This document shows positions 1 to 5,613 of a DNA stretch of 7,243 nucleotides, piece after piece (position 1 is the first letter of the stretch; the number at the start of each line of letters is the position of its first letter). Made by a program: the position numbers and the translations under genes. Origin of the DNA: Pseudomonadota bacterium (lineage in GTDB: Bacteria; Pseudomonadota; Alphaproteobacteria; Micropepsales; Micropepsaceae); contig JAKAVI010000408.1 in assembly GCA_021817355.1 (NCBI GenBank), positions 1 to 7,243 of the forward strand, given 5' to 3'. Under the pieces are notes generated by a model, which saw nothing but the letters and a program-made list of their open reading frames with translations, searched no databases and had not been told where the DNA came from.

Positions 1-74
1 CGCTTGTTCTCGACAATGCTCCAGTAGCTGTGCGTCTTGCCGTCTTTCCTTCGCTGCGTCCGCCGAAGAAACAT
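1..74 (-). CDS. IS1634/IS4-type transposase, N-terminal fragment (cut by window edge)
   Basis: The minus strand from 74 downwards reads MFLRRTQRRKDG, continues directly with KTHSYWSIVENKR, and is still open at the window edge (24 full codons plus two bases). As I recall, this opening (MF-R, a basic stretch, then KTH-YW-IVEN-R) is typical of the N-terminus of IS1634-family transposases, DDE enzymes related to IS4 that cut and re-insert their own element. The start is well fixed: ATG at 74-72 is the only ATG, and an in-frame TAG lies 15 nt upstream (89-87). I see no Shine-Dalgarno sequence, which is common in IS elements. The catalytic DDE domain would lie outside the window, so I cannot tell whether the element is complete or active. 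Recognition rests on only 24 residues, but the match in style is good. Confidence 0.72.
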   Translation of the reverse strand, partial: MFLRRTQRRKDGKTHSYWSIVENK

Positions 75-239
75 GATGCAGCGAGCCTACGGGCATAACG
101 CCCCCCTTGGGAATCGGGTAGGTCTTCACTACAGCCATTTCCGGCCGAAACTCATGATCTGGTTCCCGCAAAATCAATGACTTGCGAAGCCAAAAAATCG
201 CCAAAACCGGAATTTTGCATGCGAATCCGCGAAGACGGG
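1..239 (-). mobile_element. End of an insertion sequence (outer boundary unresolved) plus ispB 3' flank
   Basis: Because the transposase starts at 74 and reads out of the window, the upstream end of the IS must lie to its right. Because ispB is intact to its stop at 240, that end must fall within 75-239. This 165-bp stretch contains no convincing gene. It holds an AT-rich interval (about 167-220) with two weak inverted repeats: CGCAA/TTGCG at 167-171 and 182-186, and CAAAA/TTTTG at 202-206 and 213-217. It also has a T6 run when read on the minus strand (192-197). Any of these could belong to the IS terminal region or to a weak ispB terminator. The other IS end is not visible, so neither terminal inverted repeats nor a target-site duplication can be identified. 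The coordinates given are an upper limit for the element. Confidence 0.4.
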
Positions 240-1265
240 CTAAAAGGTACGCGCGACACAAAATTCCGCAATATCGATCAGGGCCTTAGTCATTTTCCGG
301 GATGGCAAGCGTGAGGCCGCCTTTATCGCGGCGTCGGCATAGGCCCGTGCCCTGGCCTGGCTCTCGCCTATCGCGCCAGTGTCACGGACGATCTGGATAG
401 CCGTGTCCAGGTCGCGATCAGTTTGTTCGCCTGCCTCGATTGCGCGCTGCCAGAAGCGCCGGTGCGGCTCGGAGGCGCGCTGAAGCGCAAGTATGACAGG
501 CAGTGTTACTTTGGCCTCGCGAAAATCATCGCCAACGGACTTACCCATCTGCTGTTCGCCGCCTAGATAATCAAGGGTGTCGTCCGTGAGCTGAAAAGCT
601 ATGCCCAGATTAAGGCCGTAATCGCGGAGGGCTTCCACGATGGGGCGCGGTGCTTGGGCGAGCGCACCACCGGCCTCGGCCGACGCGGCGAACAAGGCCG
701 CCGTTTTGGCCGTCACTACCGCCAAGTAGTCAGCTTCTGTTGTTCCGAGGTTATTGGCGGAGCGCAGCTGCATGACCTCGCCCTCGGCAATAATCGAGGA
801 GGCCCTCGCCAAAATGCCAAGAACGCTCAGATCTCCGGTTTCGACCATCAGCTCGAAGGCCCGGCTGAACAGAAAATCTCCAACCAAGATGGATGGCTTG
901 TTTCCCCAAACGACATTTGCCGCCACCTTGCCGCGCCGTAAGGCGCTGGCGTCGACCACATCATCATGAAGCAGTGTTGCCGTGTGGATAAACTCTACCG
1001 CTGCCGCCAGATTGAGGTGATGGGTCCCCTCATAATCGCAGATATGCGACGCTGCCAATGTCAACATTGGCCGCAGACGCTTTCCTCCCGAATCGATAAG
1101 ATGGCGTGACAGCTCGGGAATGAGGTTGACGGCGCTGGTCATCCGAGCATGGATCAGTGCGTCAACAGCCTGCATGTCACTCGCCACCAGGGCAAAGAGC
1201 GCGTCTACTGGCGTTTCCGCGCCAGTGGGAAGGGATATCTTGCCAAGCTCGGCGGCTACAATCAT
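240..1265 (-). CDS. ispB: Long-chain trans-polyprenyl diphosphate synthase (octa/decaprenyl type)
   Basis: This cytoplasmic enzyme extends farnesyl diphosphate with isopentenyl diphosphate to the long all-trans chain that becomes the ubiquinone tail. The 341-aa protein is the usual size for the family and has its marks in order: the substrate-binding GGKRLRP (60-66), the first Asp-rich motif DDVVD (101-105, in LLHDDVVD), the lysine in VTAKTA (about 184-189), the second Asp-rich motif DDTLD (228-232, after GIAFQLT), and GKSVGDDFREAK (241-252). Both DDxxD motifs, which hold the Mg2+-diphosphate, are intact. The residue five before the first motif is a small Ala (96), which in this family fits long products; whether C40 or C50 cannot be read from sequence. 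The ATG at 1265-1263 gives a normal N-terminus, although the Shine-Dalgarno is weak (AGAAAG well upstream). It is divergent from the DUF2007 cluster, and an IS lies just past its 3' end. Confidence 0.93.
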   Translation of the reverse strand: MIVAAELGKISLPTGAETPVDALFALVASDMQAVDALIHARMTSAVNLIPELSRHLIDSGGKRLRPMLTLAASHICDYEGTHHLNLAAAVEFIHTATLLHDDVVDASALRRGKVAANVVWGNKPSILVGDFLFSRAFELMVETGDLSVLGILARASSIIAEGEVMQLRSANNLGTTEADYLAVVTAKTAALFAASAEAGGALAQAPRPIVEALRDYGLNLGIAFQLTDDTLDYLGGEQQMGKSVGDDFREAKVTLPVILALQRASEPHRRFWQRAIEAGEQTDRDLDTAIQIVRDTGAIGESQARARAYADAAIKAASRLPSRKMTKALIDIAEFCVARTF

Positions 1266-1311
1266 GAAACAGAACTTTCTGGCCCCTTGCCTGGGACCGT
1301 GGCGAGCGCGG

Positions 1312-1341
1312 ACATTAGGGAGGGCGCCGAAGGCCGGTCAA
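1312..1341 (-). promoter_or_regulatory. Candidate sigma-70-type promoter for ispB
   Basis: Reading the minus strand, TTGACC (1341-1336) matches five of six -35 consensus bases. After 18 bp comes TAATGT (1317-1312), which keeps the T, A and final T of the -10 element. Transcription would begin near 1305, giving a leader of about 40 nt before the ispB ATG at 1265. The -10 is poor, and this was found by eye in a 150-bp gap, so it is tentative. I found no equally good promoter on the plus strand for the DUF2007 cluster in the same gap. Confidence 0.33.
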
Positions 1342-1404
1342 GAAGCACGGCTGCACAGGCTCCAGCGTTGGCGGCGACCTCCGCCTCAATGGCCTACTTT
1401 ACCC

Positions 1405-1409
1405 GAGGG
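1405..1409 (+). promoter_or_regulatory. Ribosome binding site of the DUF2007 gene
   Basis: GAGGG lies six bases before the ATG at 1416. It is a clear Shine-Dalgarno sequence and fixes the start of the small gene that leads the four-gene cluster. Confidence 0.7.
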
Positions 1410-1415
1410 TAATCC

Positions 1416-1637
1416 ATGCGCGAAGTCCTCAAGACAAATAACCCTGTCGAGCTGAACTTTGCTGAGGCGGTGCTTGCTGATGCAGGCATACCAAGCGTCG
1501 TTTTTGACGGTCATATGAGCGTAATGGACGGGAGCATGGTCATTTTGCCACGCCGCTTGATGGTAGCCGATGCCGACGCCGAGGAGGCCCATCGCATTTT
1601 AGGTTCAGCACTTGCCGAGCCGCCGCCGTGGAGTTGA
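1416..1637 (+). CDS. DUF2007 family protein (putative signal-transducing protein)
   Basis: This is a small 73-aa soluble protein of the DUF2007 type, whose biochemical role is not established; 'signal transducing' is a database label by resemblance to PII-like folds. Visible family features are the opening EVLKTNNPVELNFAEAVLADAGI (residues 3-25), a central DGHMSVMDGS (31-40), and the LPRRLMVADADAEEAHRIL strand-helix end (44-62). Together they suggest one alpha/beta ferredoxin-like unit. It has no membrane segment, no cysteines and no catalytic motif. The start is supported by GAGGG at 1405-1409, six bases before the ATG. Its TGA (1635-1637) shares bases with the ATG at 1637 of the next gene, so the two proteins are probably made together. 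The Pro-rich tail (residues 68-71) looks disordered. The family call is good; the function is unknown. Confidence 0.85.
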   Translation: MREVLKTNNPVELNFAEAVLADAGIPSVVFDGHMSVMDGSMVILPRRLMVADADAEEAHRILGSALAEPPPWS

Positions 1638-2389
1638 TGGCGGTGTCAGCTGAGACACTAACCGAGGACGGTTTTTTGGGGGGGCGTATCCAAGTCCAGC
1701 AACCCCGTCAGGGCTTCCGTTCGGGTCTGGATGCAGTGATGGTCGCGGCCGCAGTGCCGGCGGAGGATGGCTCCCGTGTCTTGGAGCTCGGGACCGGCTG
1801 CGGGGTCGCCGCTCTTTGTCTTGCGGCCAGGGTGGCAGGATGCCTCATTGAGGGCGTTGACCTGGATAGCAGGCTGGTCACCCTGGCCAATCAAAATGCC
1901 GCCCGCAACGGTATGTCTCTCGCCGTAAGGTTCCATGCGGGCGATGTATTCGCACTACCCCGATCTTTGCGGCGTCAATTTGATCACGTCTTCACCAATC
2001 CTCCGTTCCACGGCTCGGGTGGCCTTAGCTCGCCTCTGATTGCCCGTGCGACCGCCCGTCAGGATCAAGGTCGGCTAGGGGAGTGGCTGCGGGCTGGGCT
2101 TCGCCGCACGGCGCCAGGCGGCAGCTTCACCACTATCCTGCGGTCTGACCGTCTGGGTGAAGCGCTGGCCGTGTTGCCTGAGGGTGGGGTGAGCGTGTTG
2201 CCTCTTTGGCCAAAGGCCGATTTGGATGCCGGTCGGGTGATTATCCAGGCCATAAAGGGGGCGCGAAGTCCGTTGCGTCTGATGAGCGGCCTGCTTCTGC
2301 ACGGTTGCGATGGGCGTTACACAGAGGAGGCCGAGGCGGTGCTGGCCAAGGCTTGCCCACTCTTGATGGCGCGTGAGCGGCTCCTATAG
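1628..2389 (+). CDS. TrmN6-like adenine-N6 methyltransferase (COG4123 type)
   Basis: This is a SAM-dependent class I methyltransferase. The SAM-binding motif I is VLELGTGCG (51-59), the acidic strand-2 end is IEGVDLD (74-80), and the catalytic NPPF (124-127) is the signature of enzymes that methylate the exocyclic amino group of adenine. The N-terminal FLGGR...QP..GFRSG-DAV (16-37) is the COG4123 opening, the family of E. coli YfiC/TrmN6, which makes m6A37 in tRNA1-Val. Alphaproteobacterial members are mostly uncharacterised, so the substrate is inferred and no symbol is given. Length is 253 aa from the GTG at 1628. An alternative ATG at 1637, three codons in, overlaps the DUF2007 stop as TGATG and gives 250 aa starting MAVSAETLTEDG; I find it equally or more likely. 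A T6G7 run (1672-1684) encodes the conserved FLGG. Thirty bases separate it from glyQ. Confidence 0.87.
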   Translation: MELMAVSAETLTEDGFLGGRIQVQQPRQGFRSGLDAVMVAAAVPAEDGSRVLELGTGCGVAALCLAARVAGCLIEGVDLDSRLVTLANQNAARNGMSLAVRFHAGDVFALPRSLRRQFDHVFTNPPFHGSGGLSSPLIARATARQDQGRLGEWLRAGLRRTAPGGSFTTILRSDRLGEALAVLPEGGVSVLPLWPKADLDAGRVIIQAIKGARSPLRLMSGLLLHGCDGRYTEEAEAVLAKACPLLMARERLL

Positions 2390-2419
2390 GGTCCGGCCCG
2401 CCAAACCGGGATATGAGCC

Positions 2420-3298
2420 GTGGCTGACACATTGACGTTTCAGGACCTTATTTTGACCCTGCACCGCTACTGGGCAGCGCAGGGCTGTCTTATTCTGCAA
2501 CCCTATGACATGGAAATGGGGGCAGGGACGTTTCATCCTGCCACCACCTTGCGGGCCCTGGGACCGGCCCCCTGGCGTGCTGCGTATGTACAGCCCTCGC
2601 GCAGGCCGTCAGATGGTCGCTATGGGGAAAACCCCAATCGCCTGCAGCACTATTATCAATACCAGGTGATCCTCAAGCCCGCTCCGGAGAATGTGCAACA
2701 GCTCTATCTGGGTTCGCTCAAGGCCATTGGTCTTGATCCCGCGTGTCACGACATCCGCTTTGTTGAGGACGATTGGGAAAGTCCGACGTTAGGGGCTTGG
2801 GGGTTGGGCTGGGAGGTGTGGTGTGATGGCATGGAGGTCACGCAATTCACCTATTTTCAGCAGGTGGGCAGCATCGAGTGCGAGGCTGTGGCTGCGGAAC
2901 TTACCTACGGGCTTGAGCGCCTGGCCATGTATGTCCAGAGCGTCGAAAACATTTACGACCTCAAATTCAACGACGCTGTCCTCTATGGCGAGGTGTTTCA
3001 CCAGGCGGAGCGGGAATATTCCGCTTTCAACTTTGAGCACGCTGATACCGACATGCTGCTTCGTCATTTTGCCGATGCCGAAAAGGAGTGTCGGCATCTT
3101 GTAGCCTCACAGCTGGCCTTGCCGGCCTACGATCAATGCATCAAAGCCAGCCATGTGTTTAATCTTCTGGATGCCCGTGGTGTCATCAGCGTCACTGAGC
3201 GGGCGGCTTACATCGCTCGGGTGCGCACGCTGGCCAAGTCCTGCTGTGAAACCTGGCTTGCCAGTGGGCAAGGTGCTTATGCCTCGAGGTGTGCGTGA
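2420..3298 (+). CDS. glyQ: Glycyl-tRNA synthetase alpha subunit
   Basis: This is the catalytic chain of the bacterial alpha2beta2 glycyl-tRNA synthetase (class II), which activates glycine with ATP and, with GlyS, charges tRNA-Gly in the cytoplasm. At 292 aa it is close to the roughly 300 aa usual for the family. The sequence has the family opening [18 protein letters not shown] (6-23), then [17 protein letters not shown] (26-42). Class II motif 2 with its ATP-binding arginines is at about 53-74 ([20 protein letters not shown]). The [17 protein letters not shown] glycine-pocket region is at 132-148, and motif 3 (ELTYGLERL) is at 160-168. The start is the GTG at 2420; an ATG at 2413 is out of frame and stops after four codons. 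The Shine-Dalgarno is weak (GGGATATGAG just upstream). The TGA at 3296-3298 overlaps the glyS ATG. No truncation or missing key residue was seen. Confidence 0.97.
   Translation: MADTLTFQDLILTLHRYWAAQGCLILQPYDMEMGAGTFHPATTLRALGPAPWRAAYVQPSRRPSDGRYGENPNRLQHYYQYQVILKPAPENVQQLYLGSLKAIGLDPACHDIRFVEDDWESPTLGAWGLGWEVWCDGMEVTQFTYFQQVGSIECEAVAAELTYGLERLAMYVQSVENIYDLKFNDAVLYGEVFHQAEREYSAFNFEHADTDMLLRHFADAEKECRHLVASQLALPAYDQCIKASHVFNLLDARGVISVTERAAYIARVRTLAKSCCETWLASGQGAYASRCA
3286..3291 (+). promoter_or_regulatory. glyS: Ribosome binding site deciding the glyS start
   Basis: GAGGTG inside the last codons of glyQ lies six bases before the ATG at 3298. It overlaps the alternative GTG at 3289, which therefore has no free Shine-Dalgarno of its own. 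This favours the ATG and translation coupled to glyQ. Confidence 0.65.
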
Positions 3299-5418
3299 TG
3301 GCCGAGTTTCTGCTTGAGCTTTTTTGTGAGGAAATCCCTGCACGTATGCAGGCCCAGGCGGCAAGGGATCTGGAGCGCCTTATCGTCGGCGCTTTGAGTG
3401 ACCGCGGTCTGCTGTTTGAAGCTGTCCGCAGCTTTTTTGGTCCACGTCGTCTTATCCTCTCGATTGACGGGCTTGCGAGCCGGCAACCAGACCAGCGTGA
3501 AGAAAAAAAAGGTCCGCGCCTGGGAGCTCCCCAAAAGGCGATCGACGGCTTTCTGCGCACGGCCGGGGTCAGCCTGGAGCAATGTGTCGTGCGAAGCGAT
3601 GCCAAAGGTGAGTTCTACGTCGCAGTCATCGAGCGTAAGGGGCGCAGTACCAGTGATGTTCTCGCCGATATCGTGCCCGAAGCCTTGGCCAAACTGCCTT
3701 GGCCCAAATCCATGCGCTGGGGCGCTGGCGGCGGTGCCCGCTGGGTGCGTCCGCTCCATGGCATAGTTGCCTTATTTGAAGGCGAAGTGGTGCCATGCGC
3801 CTTTGCCGGGGTTAGGAGCAGCAACGTCACCTTCGGGCACCGCTTTCTTGGTCCGAACAAGCCGATTGTGGTGCACCGATTTGCCGATTATGAGGCGGCG
3901 CTGAAGGTCGCCTATGTGGTCCTGGACGCGGAGGAACGCAAGGACATCATTACCCATGAACTAAACCAGAAGTGCTTTGCCCTCGGCCTCGAAGCTATCG
4001 CCGATGAGGGGCTGCTGAACGAAGTTGCTGGGCTCGTCGAATGGCCGGTGGTGCTGATGGGACGGATCGAAGATGGCTTTATGACCGTCCCGCCAGAGAT
4101 TCTGCAGACCTCCATGCGTGCGCACCAGAAATATTTTGCTGTGCGTGATCCGGTCACCGGGCGCATGGCTCCGCGTTTTGCTGTGGTTGCTAACATGAAG
4201 GCCGATGATGGCGGCAAGCAGATCGTCGCTGGCAATGAACGCGTGCTGCGGGCGCGGTTGGCTGATGCCAAGTTCTTCTGGGACCAGGACCGCAAGGTCC
4301 GTCTCGAAAGTCGGGTTGAGGCACTGAAGGGCGTCATCTTTCATGCCAAACTGGGTACGCAGCATTCACGTCTTGAGCGGATTGAGGCGCTATCTGGGAT
4401 AATCGCGCAAAAGCTGGGCGCTGACGTCACCAAGGCTATGCGCGGGGCAAGGTTGTGCAAGGCTGACCTGACCTCTGGGCTGGTCGGTGAGTTTCCAGAA
4501 TTACAAGGCGTAATGGGACGTTACTACGCACTTCACGATGGCGAAGATGGCGAGGTCGCAGATGCGATCCGCGACCATTATCGCCCGGTCGGGCCGACCG
4601 ATTCTGTGCCTGTGGCCCCTCTATCGGCAGCAGTCGCCCTGGCTGATAAGCTAGACAGTCTGGTCGCCTTTTTCATGTGTGGCGAGCGCCCATCGGGCTC
4701 GGGTGACCCCTATGCGTTGCGGCGCGCCGCGCTTGGTATTATCCGCATAATTTTGGATAGCGGGGTGCGCCTTTCTTTGCTGGAATTGCTTAGTCAGGCG
4801 CGGGAACTGATTACGGCCACCGTGAAGTCTGATCATCTCCACCACGCCTCCAAAGGCGATGCCGCCCAGCCAGCCGCAGGTGAAGACGTCGCGGCTTCTG
4901 TTTTTAGTTTTCTGGCCGAGCGCCTGAAGGTGAGTTGGCGCGAGAAGGGCACGCGGCATGATCTGATTGATGCCGTTCTCAGCCTCGGAGATGAGGACGA
5001 TCTTGTCCGTCTTGTTGCCCGGGTCGAAGCCCTGCAAAGGCTTTTGAACTCGGAGGATGGGGTCAATCTGGTGACCCTCTACCGCCGGAGCGCAAATATC
5101 CTGCGGGCCGAGGAGAAGAAGGACGGTTGCCAGTACGCCGGCACACCAGATCCGCAGGCCTTTGTCCAGGCGGAAGAAAAGGGCCTTTTTATTGATCTGG
5201 CTACTGCGGCAGAGTTGATCAGTGCGGAGATCGGGCGCGAGCGGTTTACTGAGGCCATGGCGGTAATGGCCCGGTTGCGCGGTCCTTTAGACGCCTTCTT
5301 CGACAAGGTTACGGTCAACGCCGATAACCCGGCCTTGCGTCGCAACCGCCTGCTGCTGCTTTCGCGTCTTCGCGCGACGCTGCATTTGGTCGCGGATTTT
5401 TCGAGGCTCGAAGGCTAG
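3298..5418 (+). CDS. glyS: Glycyl-tRNA synthetase beta subunit
   Basis: This is the tRNA-binding chain of the alpha2beta2 glycyl-tRNA synthetase, needed with GlyQ for charging. From the ATG at 3298 it is 706 aa, slightly longer than the E. coli protein (about 690). Recognisable blocks are LLELFCEEIPARMQ (5-18), KKGPR (70-74), ILQTSMRAHQKYF (268-280), an HD-like middle beginning LGTQHSRLERI (352 on) with DLTSGLVGEFPELQGVMGRY (390-409), SGSGDPYALRRAA (466-478), and a C-terminal DALR-like anticodon-binding region (about 590-700) ending in NRLLLLSRLRATLHLVADFS. A GTG at 3289 would add three residues. The ATG is preferred because it gives the family's normal N-terminus, forms TGATG with the glyQ stop, and has GAGGTG at 3286-3291 six bases upstream. 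The linker at about 505-535 is Ala/His/Asp-rich and probably variable. An A8 run sits at 3503-3510. Confidence 0.96.
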   Translation: MAEFLLELFCEEIPARMQAQAARDLERLIVGALSDRGLLFEAVRSFFGPRRLILSIDGLASRQPDQREEKKGPRLGAPQKAIDGFLRTAGVSLEQCVVRSDAKGEFYVAVIERKGRSTSDVLADIVPEALAKLPWPKSMRWGAGGGARWVRPLHGIVALFEGEVVPCAFAGVRSSNVTFGHRFLGPNKPIVVHRFADYEAALKVAYVVLDAEERKDIITHELNQKCFALGLEAIADEGLLNEVAGLVEWPVVLMGRIEDGFMTVPPEILQTSMRAHQKYFAVRDPVTGRMAPRFAVVANMKADDGGKQIVAGNERVLRARLADAKFFWDQDRKVRLESRVEALKGVIFHAKLGTQHSRLERIEALSGIIAQKLGADVTKAMRGARLCKADLTSGLVGEFPELQGVMGRYYALHDGEDGEVADAIRDHYRPVGPTDSVPVAPLSAAVALADKLDSLVAFFMCGERPSGSGDPYALRRAALGIIRIILDSGVRLSLLELLSQARELITATVKSDHLHHASKGDAAQPAAGEDVAASVFSFLAERLKVSWREKGTRHDLIDAVLSLGDEDDLVRLVARVEALQRLLNSEDGVNLVTLYRRSANILRAEEKKDGCQYAGTPDPQAFVQAEEKGLFIDLATAAELISAEIGRERFTEAMAVMARLRGPLDAFFDKVTVNADNPALRRNRLLLLSRLRATLHLVADFSRLEG

Positions 5419-5479
5419 AGGGATCTGGGCGCACCCCGCGGCAGGCCCGGGCACGTCCATATTTTGGGGGTACCGGGTC

Positions 5480-5494
5480 GCGACAGGATGTCGC
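5480..5494 (+). repeat. Short perfect inverted repeat after glyS
   Basis: GCGACA (5480-5485) and TGTCGC (5489-5494) form a 6-bp perfect stem with a 3-base GGA loop, 61 bp past the glyS stop. It is followed by an AT-rich stretch (TTGAATTTAAAATAATT, 5498-5514) rather than a U-run, so it is not a standard intrinsic terminator. It could be a weak transcript end for the glyQS cluster, an operator, or chance. The rest of 5419-5480 is GC-rich with no clear signal. Confidence 0.3.
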
Positions 5495-5552
5495 CAGTTG
5501 AATTTAAAATAATTGCTGCACGCAGACGCAGCCCTAATGTGCCTCTCTACGT

Positions 5553-5583
5553 TTGACATAAGGGCCGCGATTTCGTGCTTTAT
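5553..5583 (+). promoter_or_regulatory. ppdK: Candidate ppdK promoter
   Basis: TTGACA at 5553-5558 is a perfect -35 consensus. The best -10 candidates downstream are poor: TGCTTT at 5576-5581 (17-bp spacing) or CTTTAT at 5578-5583 (19 bp). Transcription would begin near 5590, leaving a leader of about 24 nt before the ATG at 5614. A weaker alternative upstream is TTGCTG (5513-5518) with TAATGT (5535-5540), and a TAAAAT box at 5505-5510 lacks a partner. The strong -35 in a gap after the glyS stop supports ppdK having its own promoter. Confidence 0.38.
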
Positions 5584-5613
5584 GAGTTGAGAGTCAAAAC
5601 CGGATTGAACACG

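Noticed and set aside
75..141. Small minus-strand frame starting MAVVKTYPIPKGG upstream of the transposase
   Set aside because: It runs out of frame through the transposase start, and its later part translates the transposase gene in the wrong frame; no family was recognised.
654..1412. Several plus-strand open frames across ispB and the following gap
   Set aside because: They overlap ispB on the opposite strand, and their translations look like shadow frames without motifs; ispB has full motif support.
1386..1592. 68-aa minus-strand frame over the DUF2007 gene
   Set aside because: The plus strand here has a good Shine-Dalgarno, a family match and coupling to the next gene; the minus frame has none of these.
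3277..3759. 160-aa open frame on the minus strand opposite the glyQ/glyS junction
   Set aside because: It lies antisense to strongly conserved glyS coding sequence, has no recognisable motif or ribosome binding site, and is the kind of long antisense frame expected in GC-rich DNA.
5419..5470. Possible intrinsic terminator after glyS in the GC-rich CCGCGGCAGGCCCGGGC stretch
   Set aside because: I could not pair a stem of useful length there, and no T-run follows it.
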